Assembly (NCBI RefSeq): GCF_037392515.1
Contig: NC_090282.1
Span: 28,629,554 to 28,693,553, forward strand
DNA: 64,000 nucleotides
Origin: Haliotis asinina
Lineage: Eukaryota > Mollusca > Gastropoda > Lepetellida > Haliotidae
Direction: 5' to 3'
A program made the translations under genes and the position numbers. The notes under the pieces were generated by a model. It was not told the origin of the DNA. It searched no databases and saw only the letters and a list, made by a program, of their open reading frames with translations. Below are positions 38,801 through 49,500 of the stretch, piece by piece (the first letter of the stretch is position 1; each line of letters opens with the position of its first letter).

Positions 38801-40565
38801 AGCAGGAGCAATAGTTGGAGAACAAGAATAACATTAACTGAGTATTTTATGGTACAGTTCTGGAAAGAAGATAACATTATTTCTGTCTTGAAACTGAATA
38901 GGTCACCATTTTGGGTACGGCCAATATTTAGCTGATCATGGGTTTAGTCCCTATTTTCACCCAAATTATGTTTCTTTGTCCCTACCTTTAATTGTGAGTT
39001 GTTTCATACAGCCTTAAACCCAAATAAATGACTCTCCTATCTACAGAGAGTGGTCAGGCGGAGGATGGAACCTCGGGTGGCACAGCGGAGACAGGCTGGA
39101 AGTGTTTGGGCCTCACTTGCACCATCCAGTGGCCTCTACACATTTTCTTCACCCCCAACATCCTCGAAAAGTGGGTACACCTTCAACCTCTTCAAGTCAA
39201 ATTTAAATGCATGCTTTCTTTTTATGTTCTTTGTGAATTTCTTGATTATGTACAACACAATTACACACTGATCAAGCTGAACACCAAGTTCTACAAACAC
39301 AGGCTCACAATGATCCAGTGAATATCCAAGTATTAAATGTAGATGGTTATCATGTACACACCACCCAGATAACAGAATTACATGATCAAGATCTCTACGT
39401 ATGTACCATGCACCAAAATACACTCATGCACAACACATTAGAATCACATTAGTAAATTTCCTTACATTGATATTCTGCCTGTCACCTATACATGGTTTCT
39501 ATTGCAGAGATACTTGCTGAGTAGTACTAGAGGTCAAAACCATGATTCTTGTCTCAAAATGTTGAATATCTGTCAGAGTCAAATTAATATGAAATTCTAG
39601 GTACAACCGGATATTCCGGTTCCTGTTAGCAGTAAAGAAAACACAGACTGATCTGCAGTCATGTTGGACGTTTCAAATGCAACGCAAGAAGAAGACGCTC
39701 CGTACAGAGGAGGCGCCCAAGTGGCAGCTGAGGACACACATGATGTTCCTTGTGGATAATCTGCAGTACTACCTTCAGGTGAATGTTAATGTTACAGTCA
39801 GTTGTTTGACAAAGCTGTCATCAAGAACAGACTGTAGTAGTCCAAGTAGAACCTGACTGTTTTAGGAAATAATTTGTTCCAATAACTTCATATTGTGGCA
39901 AGCATTTGGGGACTTTATATGTTTCATCATACCTAAAACTGCAAGTGTACTCACCATGGGATTTGTCAGTCTACTGTGCTCTTGTTTGGTACAGGATCTG
40001 GGGAAAATTCACTTATGCACAATGTACAGTCATTTGGTACATCATTTATACTTTATGGCTTGGTCGAAATGTCAATCTAATGTAAGTTGATCAATTTGAC
40101 TTAATTGTTGCAGGTTGATGTGATTGAGTCTCAATATGGCATTCTGCTAGAGAAAATAAACTCAACAGGAGATTTTGAAGCTGTCAAGTTGGCCCATGAA
40201 CAGTTCCTTGTCACTCTCCTGTCACAGAGCTTTGTTCACATGAAATCTGTAAGCCATGTTTCAACTATAGTGTCACTGATCATACTGTTCACACTCATCA
40301 GTAGGGGCCAAGTCTCAGGCCAAGTAGAAAACTGGCTTGTGAGACTGAAGTGAAGGAAACATTGCTTACTGCAGTGTTGAACAAACAAATTGATCATAGT
40401 ACCATACTTTTTTGTAAGAGATGAGGTCTCAGGTAACCCTGTCACTGCCTTGTGCAGAATTGTTGATTCTTGGACAGGCCAGAAACGTGTGACCTTGGGA
40501 TATGAATGGCAGCTTGAACTGGTGTGTTCTAGAAAACTGTTTAAAGAGTTCAATGCATTTCTCTT

Positions 40566-40596
<31 letters not shown>

Positions 40597-41986
40597 CTCA
40601 CACACTCTCACACTCTCACACTAATGTGCTATCTCACTCTGGTTTTGCAGGTATCCAGCTGCCTTTCTGACATCCTGGAGTTGTGCTCCACCTTCTCACG
40701 ACTGGTAAATGAAGCAGAGTCAGCCAACATCACACACACCATTCCGCAACTCCAGACCATTGCAAAGGTACCATGACAATGTAGAATGTCTCCTTGACAG
40801 ATACTAGAACAGTCAGAGTGAAAAACTACTGCTAAAACTACAGCTTCTCTGCACTGCAAGGGTTAAGGATAACCGGAAACTCATCCCAACATGATGTTCC
40901 TCATCTTGCATGTTCATGGCATGGACCAAATAGTTGATCAACTTGCTCAGGGAATATTCTGCAGCACTCTCCCCACTACTGTCAATGTATTTGATTGGTT
41001 ACATTTCATTGGTGCATCACTGACGAGGTGCAGTTTTGTTGACTAATAGCTTATCAACAAAGTTTTTTGGGGGGAGGTAGGGGGGGGATATTTTTTGTTT
41101 TAAGACTAAGTATGCTGTTCCAAGAGGTAATGTTCTTTTCCATTTTTCATTCATAATATGTATGTGGAATATTCAACAGCTTTTCACAGATAACTTTTTG
41201 TGGTCATGATACTTTAAGTGAAGAGTGTTTGCTCATCCCGGAGTGTATTACAGGCTGACACTGATGGTGTGTTATGTTGTTTGCAGAACTTCCAACGTCA
41301 GTCCAGCTTGTTATTCAAGATACTGTCCAGTGTGCGAAGCCACAATGCCAGCCCACATCTTGCCCAATTGTTGCTGAGACTTGACTTCAACAGATATTTC
41401 TCTACAGCCGGGGGCCAGTTGGGCAGGTAAACCAGTGCACACCATTCTATTATTATACTGTAAATCTTGCTACTGAGAAGAAAGGCAATCTCATAATAAT
41501 TATTCTCTAACCTGGCAATTTGAAATACTCTGCCTCGGAAATATGTACTTAAAAGATATGTGGTTGGTCAGTCAATGACTGAAACGGTAGGTTGTGAAAT
41601 TCAACAACACATGAGTTAGACATAATGTCATACTCAGTAAATGTCATGTCATGTCGCTCCTATCTCTCTGTTATCAAAGACATGGAGATTCCAAGGCTGA
41701 TTTTGTATCCCGTAGTACTTGCACATAACTCTCTTTGGAGAGTCCAGAGCAGGATAGGTCCTTGTTTTTGCTAGTGTAGATTCCCAAACAGAAGGTCCCG
41801 TGTAGTCATGCTTACCTCCTTTTGATGAGCCCAGGACAGGATATCCTGGTGTAGATCATGTTGCTCTTGCTGTTGAAATTCCAGATAGGTCTTTATTATG
41901 TCATGTTGCATGTGGTGGGTGGAAAATATATCTGAACATGTCCCTGGCATCATGCGTGTCTCATGCTTTGTCATTTCAGTATCTGA
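20882..41986 (+). CDS. TUBGCP4: Gamma-tubulin complex component 4, 16 exons
   Basis: Coding exons: 20882-20956, 25084-25219, 26761-26924, 32578-32634, 32875-32954, 33539-33734, 34221-34398, 35147-35271, 35917-36073, 38584-38688, 39047-39170, 39601-39778, 40114-40248, 40651-40767, 41287-41426, 41980-41986. Phases agree throughout, giving 1974 nt, about 657 aa (human 667). The start MLHEVLLALTGH matches MIHELLLALSGY; later landmarks are FIHPSEVNVLNQLCRLGT, CHGVMFKQLCAWLLHG, ILFVGESVQMFEN, IKDFYLLGRGEL-like (here IRIMKDFYLLGRGEL), QWPLHIFFTPNILEK, FLVDNLQYYLQVDVIESQ and SSLLFKILSSVRSH. GCP4 is a subunit of the gamma-tubulin ring complex; its N-terminal GRIP1 half mediates lateral contacts and the C-terminal GRIP2 half binds gamma-tubulin. 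Weak points are exon 1 (donor GTTGGT) and the 7-nt last coding exon; without the last splice the protein would end GR rather than GSI. Confidence 0.95.
21338..21406 (-). repeat. tRNA-like sequence (SINE head), TUBGCP4 intron 1
   Basis: The minus strand contains a canonical A box TAGCTCAGTCGGTTAGC, an anticodon-like arm TCGGG-CTAACAA-TCCGA (AAC, as in tRNA-Val) and a B box GGGTTCGCGTCC. The acceptor strands do not pair and the T stem is mismatched, so it is a tRNA-derived repeat or a dead tRNA. Confidence 0.5.
21852..23401 (-). mobile_element. Tc1/mariner-type DNA transposon (DD34E)
   Basis: About 1550 bp, flanked by TA on both sides (21850-21851 and 23402-23403). Terminal inverted repeats of about 25 bp begin AACTCACACGCAAAAGAAAC; the right end is its complement with one difference. 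The transposase lies on the minus strand. Size, TA target and catalytic spacing match the Tc1 group. It sits in intron 1 of TUBGCP4, in the opposite orientation to the gene. Confidence 0.93.
22052..23099 (-). pseudogene. Tc1-type transposase with one frameshift
   Basis: The N-terminal part (23099 down to about 22860) begins MPRLNQHERNQAIGRLHAG and forms the paired-like helix-turn-helix region with ARHFNVNITTIYRLQHRY. The catalytic part reads IFSDESRF (first D), FQQDNARPH (second D) and SPDLSPIEHLWDEI (E), with 34 residues between second D and E. The two parts are in different frames, with a shift around 22855-22865, where the first frame runs to a stop and the second is open from ARDTVGTHNRR onwards. 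Apart from this the copy looks intact, so the insertion is recent. The expected full length is about 340 residues. Confidence 0.9.
23588..23632. repeat. Interstitial telomere-like array
   Basis: Six to seven CCCTAA units in a row with small variants (CCCTAAA, CCTAA), i.e. (TTAGGG)n on the minus strand, the telomere repeat of molluscs and vertebrates. It is about 190 bp from the Tc1 end and lies inside a gene intron, so it is an interstitial array and not a chromosome end. Confidence 0.85.
24283..24420 (+). repeat. Repeat family B fragment
   Basis: Plus-strand copy starting near GATCGATGCTCATACTG and 'GATCACTGGATTGTCTGGTC', ending 'GGAATGTTGCTCAGTGTTG'. The 5' third is missing and a short insertion (GTAACATTCATTA) interrupts it. 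Confidence 0.65.
24796..24846 (-). other. Candidate minus-strand exon nested in TUBGCP4 intron 1
   Basis: On the minus strand a strong acceptor (ATTATTTCAG) is followed by 51 nt beginning ATGGATGAACAAG and ending at a GTAAGT donor; it would encode MDEQEELLPNLATSQIL. A 9-nt segment with similar AG and GTAAGT borders lies at 24533-24541. I recognise no protein family and cannot assemble a full gene, so it could be a chance ORF between splice-like sites. Confidence 0.2.
25881..26238 (+). repeat. 360-bp direct repeat, copy 1 (fossil DIRS integrase piece)
   Basis: Nearly identical to 27485-27844, with only a few differences. Part of it resembles the tyrosine recombinase region of the DIRS-like fossil further downstream (around 31190-31340), so it is a relic of that family. 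It lies in TUBGCP4 intron 2, immediately after a 'TTTCGGAGCGTATGCTTGC' stretch (25813-25880) that looks like another dispersed repeat. Broken; no coding function. Confidence 0.7.
26222..26343 (+). repeat. tRNA-derived SINE family A, 3' part
   Basis: Body 'GAGGCCCATTTTCTGATGTC' followed by the tail ATATTGCTGGAATGTTGC, 'AAAAGCGGTGTAAAACCAAA' and a CTCACTCACTCACTCGCTCAC end. It abuts the end of the 360-bp repeat. Confidence 0.75.
26514..26695 (+). repeat. tRNA-derived SINE family A, nearly complete
   Basis: Begins with a weak A box (GTTGCCTAGAGGTTTAGC), lacks a clear B box, continues with 'GTGAAGCCCATTTCTGGTGT' and 'CCTGCTGTGATATT', and ends in the TAAAACTAGTGTAAAATACC / CTCACTCAC tail. It lies 66 bp upstream of TUBGCP4 exon 3. 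Confidence 0.65.
27485..27844 (+). repeat. 360-bp direct repeat, copy 2 (fossil DIRS integrase piece)
   Basis: Second copy of the 25881-26238 segment, in TUBGCP4 intron 3. It ends next to the left inverted terminal repeat of the DIRS-like fossil, which supports its assignment to that family. With copy 1 it brackets TUBGCP4 exon 3 in direct orientation. Confidence 0.7.
27850..31840 (+). mobile_element. Fossil DIRS-type retroelement (broken)
   Basis: About 4 kb inside TUBGCP4 intron 3. The ends (about 27850-28035 and 31675-31835) are inverted repeats of each other, sharing AGAAGGGA-CTTCAAGGGATTTC and CCACTATCTTCGCATA, the DIRS-like terminal arrangement. Between them on the plus strand lie reverse transcriptase-like sequence (about 29500-29810), RNase H-like sequence (about 30120-30360) and a tyrosine recombinase-like stretch (about 31000-31350). 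Inverted ends with a tyrosine recombinase separate it from LTR elements. It is clearly a fossil: every domain is interrupted, with at least several breaks, and a pogo/Tigger element (28480-29335) has inserted. Moderately old by its ends, which differ by roughly a tenth or more. Confidence 0.75.
28480..29335 (+). mobile_element. pogo/Tigger-type DNA transposon remnant
   Basis: 856 bp with terminal inverted repeats beginning CAGTGAAGCCTCGTTA and ending in the complement, flanked by TA (28478-28479 and 29336-29337). An internal piece at about 28870-28970 reads ILLLDNAASHKCAS and NVTLHF, the second-aspartate block (LLLDNA-SH) of Tigger/jerky-type DDE transposases. Most of the transposase, including the DNA-binding domain and the other catalytic residues, is absent, so this is an internally deleted copy. 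It is inserted inside the DIRS fossil and is therefore the younger of the two. Confidence 0.88.
35438..35510 (+). repeat. Repeat family B fragment, TUBGCP4 intron 8
   Basis: Short, decayed piece: 'AATCACTGGATTGTCTGTCC', 'AGACTTGAATATTTACAGAC' and 'ATTGCTGGGATATTAG' follow the family B order. Both ends are missing. Confidence 0.5.
36154..38118. mobile_element. 1.97-kb TTAA-flanked non-autonomous element
   Basis: The ends are inverted repeats: AGGGGCACTGATG at the left and its exact complement at the right, with weaker pairing for about 7 further bases. Both are flanked by TTAA (36150-36153 and 38119-38122), the target duplicated by piggyBac-type transposases. No transposase-like reading frame is visible within, so it would be a non-autonomous derivative. 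It accounts for most of TUBGCP4 intron 9. The piggyBac label is inference; the termini do not begin with the usual CCC. Confidence 0.65.
40560..40622. repeat. (TCTCAC)n microsatellite
   Basis: Runs of CACTCT and CACTCA units in TUBGCP4 intron 13, ending about 30 bp before exon 14. The pyrimidine-rich run lies upstream of the acceptor and could affect its polypyrimidine context. Confidence 0.8.
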
Positions 41987-42282
41987 GTGAGATGATTACA
42001 GCAACAATGGACATCATTACATGGGAAGCTGTACAGGAGGCACTGACTCCTTGAGACCCTTGTGTAACTTAATTTCTGACTTATTCATTCATTATCTTGT
42101 GATACTCTACCATTGAAAAATGAAATGGTGCTTTTGCTGGAACTGTATATCAGACATACAGCTGAGAAGATGTTCTGTTGGTTTTATGATGTGTCTTATA
42201 CTACAGGTAGGAGCAATGGTTACAAGTCTAAGGCGTTGAATTTGTTTTGCAAACTTATGTCCTTCAGGATGTCACAGCTGAC

Positions 42283-42288
42283 AATAAA
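42283..42288 (+). terminator. TUBGCP4 poly(A) signal candidate
   Basis: AATAAA about 300 bp after the stop codon at 41984-41986, the first canonical signal I see downstream of it. Cleavage would fall near 42300-42310. Confidence 0.5.
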
Positions 42289-42529
42289 TGACATATTGTT
42301 ATGTATAATGTAAATAATATAAATAAAAAGAATCAAAATATAATGTTTTCAGTTAATCTTGGTGTGATTATTTTAATTGTTATTTCTGTCATATTACAAA
42401 TGGGAATATTAAGGTCTCCTGTACCTTACATCCAAGCTTACACCAAACAAGTTTCTGTCATAATGGAATTGCTTTGTGATAAAATGGAGCTGTTAGCAGC
42501 AGATCCAGACACTTTCTTTCAAAGGACCC

Positions 42530-42785
42530 GTGAAGTTCCTGGGATAGAATAGGCCTTCAGCAACCCATGCTTGCCATAAAAGGCGACTCAGCTTGTAAGA
42601 CTCACTAACGGAATCGGGTGGTCAGGCTCGCTGACTTGGTTGACACATGTCATCGGTTCCCAAATGCGCAGATCGATGCTCATGTTGTTGGTCACTGGAT
42701 TGTCTGGTCCAGACTCGGTTATTTACAGACCGCCGCCATATAACTGTAATATTGCTGAGTGTGGCATAAAACTAAACTCATGAAA
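42530..42785 (+). repeat. Repeat family B, nearly full-length
   Basis: Plus-strand copy running from GTGAAGTTCCTGGGATAGAA through 'CAACCCATGCTTGCCATAAA', 'GGTTGACACATGTCATCGG', 'GATCGATGCTCATG' and 'CCGCCGCCATATAACTG' to 'GTGTGGCATAAAACTAAACT'. It is the clearest copy in plus orientation for the 5' and middle blocks; the CTCACTC tail is lost. Confidence 0.85.
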
Positions 42786-43089
42786 CAAATTCAGCAGACT
42801 GAGCTTAAACCATATGTATCAGAGAAATGGTATCATGTTTCCCGGTTCCTGCTTTGAAACTCTCAATACAGTACCACTGGCTCCTTATACACCTGTTGTC
42901 TCCAGGATGAATGTGAAACACAAATGACGTCTGTCTCTCTTTCCATGAAATAGAAAACTCAGTGGGGAGTGTAGATGTTCCTGCTTGAATGTGATGTGCA
43001 GCAGGGTGGCACCAACAGTCAATATTGTTCAGTTCACTCAGTCATGACTTGCTCGGCCCTGAGCAATGTCTGAAACACATATAAGGTTG

Positions 43090-43890
43090 GTAACAGTCTG
43101 ATAATTGTTGGTATGCCATTCCACATGTTGATTGTCCTTGGGAGGAAGCTATGTAGAGAGTGTTCTGATTTCTCCCTTATTCGTGCAATGTTTTATGATG
43201 ATGTCAAGTCCATGAATGTAGTGATGTAGCTGGGCAAGGATGACGTTATTGTTTACCTTTGTGAAAGAAGGTGGCTTTAGCCCGAGGTTTCCTGAGTTGT
43301 AGGTTTCCCATCCAGGGTGTTTTAGCATTATAGTGACACATCCTTGATCATGATCGCTGTACTCACTGCATATGTATCTGGCTGCTTGTCTCCAAGGTAT
43401 TTGCTTGAAACTGTTGGTAAGAGTCCCAAACTGTGGACGCATACAACACAGTAGGACAGGCTAGGGTGGTAAAGGCGCATGCCTTCATTGGTTGCTCTAA
43501 GATGGCGACTACAGTCTTGGTGGACTCGGCTGGGGTGCTGTGATTATGTGTCCTCCATGAAAGGTCACTTGAAATGTTGACCCCTATAGGTATTTGTCGG
43601 CATCAACGGTTTCCAAGTTCAATCCGTGAAGATTGTAAGGGAGACGTAATGTTTTCTTTTCCTTGGAGATATGCATAGTTAGGCATTTCGATGTATTAAA
43701 AGCCATTTGCCATGAACTTTCCCACTTCTGAAGGTTATCCAAGTCCCTTGACTTTCTTCAAGAAGTCTTCAGTCCATCGCAGTGTGTTACCACGAATGTC
43801 GTGGTGATATAACTTAAGAAGCAGCCGTTGATGTGGATTTTGAGAAGCTAGGCACTATCAAATCCAACTGCTTCCCTTGGTCTACAATCT
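43090..43890 (-). mobile_element. LINE fragment, reverse transcriptase C-terminal part
   Basis: Read on the minus strand, pieces match the end of non-LTR retrotransposon ORF2: 'LQKWESSWQMAFNTSKC' with 'LTMHISKEKK' (thumb region), 'LHGLNLETVDADKYL', then 'IPWRQAARYICSEYSDHDQG' and 'FTKVNNNVILAQLHHYI', the conserved C-terminal block of CR1/jockey-like LINEs. The reading frame is broken repeatedly by stops and frame changes and the copy is truncated at its 5' end, as is usual for LINEs. No tail was identified. Confidence 0.7.
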
Positions 43891-46575
43891 GAACCTACTG
43901 ATCGATGGTCTGGACCAGCTGGGTTTCACGTCGTGTTGAAAGGTCGTTATTTTCATGTTCGGTATCCAACTCAATGTAGCGCTCATAAATCTAAAGGGTT
44001 TCTGTGTCTTTTTTGCGGAAAATGCCCTGGATATTCCCTGCAAACATCCGCCACCCACGCACTTGCATATAAGATGCGTCTCTTACCGGGCATCTCGCGA
44101 AGAAACCATATAATAGCTATTTCTACACGTACCATGGTAAAATAAAGAAATAACAAATACCGGACAAACGTTTTCAAGGATCACGAATGTTGTGGTGCCC
44201 TTAGAGACCATTGTGGGTTTAAGGGCAGCTCAGACGTGAGTAACTCGTTTGCTGAGTCTTTGCTACAAAAATATCCATAAACATGTTCATGAACCAGAAG
44301 TCTACGTTCAGTCAGAGTCAATATCCTGTTTTATGGTGTGAGGTTCGCTATATACGTCCCCTGCAGACGCTGAGAGTGATGTATAACTGTCACACGTTAA
44401 GATCGCTCGTGTGACGCATGATGGTGCGAAAAGAGGTCATCAGTGGACGATAGCTTTCGGTAGATTCGGAGTCATTTACTCAGTGTACGGAGTGCGTGAA
44501 CACATTAACGACCCTGGCTCTTCACCAAGCTGGCAGATCCTCTATTAAAGGAAACAGTGAATGGAGAAACATCTTCAGAATCTAGGGTAGTTAAAATACT
44601 TTGGTTGACAGAGTAACAAATCAGAACTAAAATATAAAAAAACCCTAAGAGCATTTCTGACTGGGGTTCATTGGGGTACGCCAGACTGTAGTAACGAGGG
44701 GCTTCAGGGGCGTCCATCTGTCTGTTATAATGTATGTATGTACGCTTTCATAATTATGTCCACTGCCCTTCATATATCGCGAGGTCAATTGAGGGGTTCA
44801 CGGATGCCAAACTGTCTAAAATGGATGGAACCAAATAACAATGAAATATGAAACATCGCATCATGATGCCAAAAATGTTGCCATCAACAAAATGGATGTC
44901 AGCTGTTTCTTTCCAAATTTAAAATAGTCAGTCAAGCAGTTTATACTTCAACCATATCTGCAGATTATGTTCACTTTGATGTCAGTGTATCCGCTGAGCA
45001 AATATGCAAATAACCGGACCCAAACACCTCTTGTCTATCCTTACTAGCAACTGTCCAGTATCCTCATGTTTCTATCTGTAATGTGTTGCTACAAGGGTAT
45101 TTTTAACTCATTTAGCTCACGAATGATTCATATTTTCCCATAAGGTCGTAAGGTGTAGAGTTATAAACGATGTATGAAAAGCATACAAGGCTTATTTGGC
45201 AAAAACCCTGTCACTCTGTCTTTCTCACGCAAATAGCCCACAGGTTATTTACGGGCACGTGACGCGAGGTGACGTCTTTTGTTCTCAAGCATCAAATCAC
45301 TCTCTCCTGCAAGCCACTGTTGGGGAAGGGCAAACACCTACGTTCCGAAAAGCCTTCAAGAATTCTGGAGAAGTGGGCCGGCACCACTGTATCTCCAACA
45401 ACCAAGTGATATCTGGCTGGTCCATGTAAGATGAGTTTATTATATTCTATTATATCTTGTAAGGAAAGTGTGGCTGTCGTGAGCTCTATCTAGGAACACA
45501 GGCGGACGTAAACTACCAGGCAAAACGACAAATACTTCCTTTCTAAAGTTTAGATTCACTTATAACACTCACTATATGTTACCGATATATACATGGTCAC
45601 GTCGAAGATTGATTTCTTCAGTAACTTCCAAGAACCAACTGCAAACCTTATGTATATAAATTGCACGAGAATCATGCATCAAACTGCCCACAAACATGTC
45701 CGTGAACAACTACGTTTTGGTGTAAAAGTCTGCCAAGAATTTGCCAATTTTCAACGATTATTATCTTTTACCGGACTCATGACAATAGTGTAAGGTTTCC
45801 AACGTTACAGATACACGATACATCAATTCATGTGTAAAAAGTACCTTTATTGGGTTTGGAATATTTCTGCAAAATCTAGTTTAGAACATTTGCCAGAAGT
45901 AAGTGGCTATATTTACATTGTTGAATGTAAGCTTTTGAATAGAAGTGCAGATTTGTGTTTAATAGTGGAAAAATATAAAGGTACAAAAACTGTCGATTCA
46001 ACGGTGATGTGTTTGATTCGGACATCACTGTTTCGTTAGGAACTCTAACTTTTCCAGTGTTTCAGATCCTAAAGTCTGTCATTTTAAAGATTATCAAGTA
46101 TTCGAGTTTGCATATGTTTACTTTTATATGACAGTTTTTGGAAGACGTTGCAAATACAGGTGTACATACATTCATTGTATTTAATTGTATTAATATGCAT
46201 CGTCTATACTGTTTGCATAATATCTAACAATTTTGGCCATGACAGACTCCGTTTGTTTTTGATAACAGAAGTCCAGACTCGATCGTTTTCAATGGTACTT
46301 AATGTCATCTAACATCACATGCCCCAGTGACGCTGACTGCATTTACTTAAATTGGGTAACATTTTTCGAAAAATTACGTAATATTGATAAGATCAGTTTT
46401 GTATATTATTTTCCTTTTTGTTTTGTATTTCTAAAGGTGTATTTCCTTCGGTTACGTATCATATTTACTTATTATTTACAAACTGACGATGTAAATTTAT
46501 ATCGAAGAGCACTGAACTGCTACATAATATCATGTACACGTACGGTTTTATTCATTTCCAGAGAATTCACTTAAT

Positions 46576-49500
46576 ATGAAGGTAGTGTTCACCGTCTTCG
46601 TAGTTGCTGTGATTGCGGTGTGCGACGGCCGTGTTCTGTCCGCACCAAGATTTCCTCAGGATGGTGTTTCCAACCGAGGTTCGGGGACGTCGAGAAACGA
46701 TCAGATTGGCACCGTGGGTTCCACCCAAAGTTCTCCCCTCTTGGAATACCCTTACCCTCCGGCATGTTACCCCAACGTATGCCCAATGTATACCATCACC
46801 CCTGGTTCCTTCAATGAGGTAATACTGGCGACCCATCAGCTTTTCATGCTATGTTTACGTTGATATTATTTCATCCATATCATCAGAACAAAGAGCAATG
46901 ATTTGAGGGATTTTTATCGTTGACCGTAACAGAAAAAAGACCAATACATTCATTCTTTATACCATTAACCGTAACAGAAGAAAGAGCAGTAATTTGATGC
47001 CTTTTTACCATTAACCGTAACAGAAGAAAAAGCAATAAATTGACGCCTTTTACTCTTAGCCGTAACAGAAGAAAGCGCAATAAAGCCATGCTTTTTACCA
47101 TTGACCATAACAGAGGAGAGAGCAATAATTTGATGCCTCTTTACCATTAATCTTATGACCTATCATTAAAAACAAAGTTCATAGAAAACAGAAATCACCC
47201 ATATCGATTCATAAGGTTAGCATTGTATTTGGCAAAGAAACATATCTTTCTTTTCCGTTCAGCAATACGAAAGGAGAGAATATCCTGCTGGAAAGTGGCT
47301 GAAAACACCTAGAAAACCGTACGATGTTCCACGCATCGAATCCCAGGAGCTCATCGACTACATTGTCAGCGAGAATTCACTGCGTGAGTAACACATGATT
47401 CACACACAAGACAACCTTACAACTTCTGAGTTAGAATTGGTCTTCAGTAACCCATGATTGTCGGAAGAGGTGGCTAACGGGTGGAGGGCTCGCTGACGTA
47501 GTTGACACATGTCATCTCACCCCAGTTGCATGGATTGATGCTCATGTTCATGTTTATCAGTAGACTGTGTGGTTGATACTCGATTATTTACAGACTGATG
47601 CCATATAGTTAAAATATTGGAGAGTGCGTCGTTAAACAACCAACCAACTGTACTGAAAGGCAATGGACGATTCTGATTTTGAATTGAACTTGGTTATTGA
47701 ACTCCTGGTGTCGTCAGTAATTCTCAGTGATCGATTTATATAAATGTCACAGCTGTTTTGCCTTTTTCGCCCAATTCGACTTGTCAGATTTTGTAGGGGA
47801 GCTAGACCTATGTATATATTTGCCCGAGCTGTCTTCACACCAGACAGTTGAAGAATCATAAGTATCAGCCATGGCAGGGAGTTGCAGTTTCACATTGTTC
47901 TGTGATAGGAAATGAAAATAAATATATTCGCGAAGTTATTAAAATAATCATGTGAAGCAAACTACATGTACTGATTTCGTATTTACATCATTGCAAAACT
48001 GACTTTGATAATGTGTAATTCATGTGAACTGAATGGGGTGAAGGGAATCTGGAAACAATGGACAAGCTGGTGTATTGTGGTGAATATTTGACACTGAAGA
48101 AATACTTTCACAACCAGTGGAAATGGTTTCGTCCAATGTACTTGAGTTAACTACCAAATCCACAAATTTACTAAATCTCGGAGTAACTTATTCTTAGCAT
48201 ACTGTGAACCATTACAAGGAACTGATTTTGGCAACATTTTTGGAATATGTAAGACAACAAGATTTTTTTATCAAACAGGGATGATGCCTTTCCAAGTGTT
48301 TATCTGAATAAAAGAACACCGACATAGCCCTATAGCCATAAAGACAATGTTATCTTAATTAATCCAAACAGTAACATGCATGGCTATCAGCTTCGAAATT
48401 CTTCCAAATATATTGTTAGCAGAACTAATCAGAATCCAAGAGTTCTCGAGTTGTCTACCTGTTTGTGTTATAACATTTAGAAACTTGTGTAGCCCCACAC
48501 ATAGTGGTCTGTACTTGGACTGGGACGGGTAACCCGTATAGCCGGGAAGAGTGGGTAATCAGTTGGACCCGGGTACCCGTTTCAATACCCGTACCCGCTA
48601 TGATCATGTGACTGATAGATTAAACAACCTATTCTTTCATGATTAAAAGGTTGTATCGTCTTTGAAGATTTAGACATAGTCACTTCTTTTGCATATAATG
48701 CGTGGTTAAGATACTGAAAAACTCGAAATTTTAGCCTCCAAGATGAAGAAGATATTGCCATTTCCTGCAAATTTGATGTCATGACTTAACATAACGGGTA
48801 GCCAGGTAGGGTAGGGTAACAGGGGGTGGGGTACCCGGGTAGAAAATTTGTACCCGTCCCAACCCTAGTCACCACCTGATCTCATTTAAGTTAGGTGCTT
48901 CAATCCTGTTATTAATCCCTTTTCACAATAATGATAAATGTGCCGAAAGTGTTTCCACAACGATTGTACAGTCCAAACTATGTCATAAACATGTATTCAT
49001 GGATCCTGAAAATTGTGATGAGCCCAGGTGTTGGCGAAATGGTGAATCAATTTTGAAAATTTCCTTCAAATGTCAACCATTAAACTGTTGGAATGTTGTA
49101 ACGGTGCTCGAACATACCAAATGTATGCATGTACGAAATGTCCAATACCTACATTCACATACAACGGCATCCATTTTGTTTCTTTGTATAGAAACAACTT
49201 TGCAATACGCCGTCCCGGTTGTGGTCCAGGTAGACGTCCCTGTCGGCCATGCTGCCGTCTACAAGAGGTTGATGTCCCAGATGTCCTCCGTCGCGATCAT
49301 AATGCAACAGAAACGAAACGATATAATACAACAACTAACGGAGCTGCGACGGCAACAGCAACATCTGCAGCCCCACCAGCTGATGACGGAGTTGCAGAAG
49401 AGGATGCAGCCGATGAAGGAGCAGTACCGGACGCTGACGGCGGGAATCTACAGTGAATTCACCGCCTTCGCCCACGACTACAACATGACGGTGTACCTGT

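Larger units (their letters stand above)
42306..46561. other. Intergenic region between TUBGCP4 and the secreted-protein gene
   Basis: Holds a family B copy (42530-42785) and a LINE fragment (43090-43890). From 43891 to 46561 I see no gene: open frames are all under 95 codons, without domains. A 5' untranslated exon of the next gene must lie somewhere here, because its first coding exon is preceded by an intron acceptor at 46561. Confidence 0.5.

Noticed and set aside
45196-45430. 77-codon plus-strand frame
   Set aside because: No recognisable domain, no flanking splice signals that give a gene model, and no link to the secreted-protein gene downstream.
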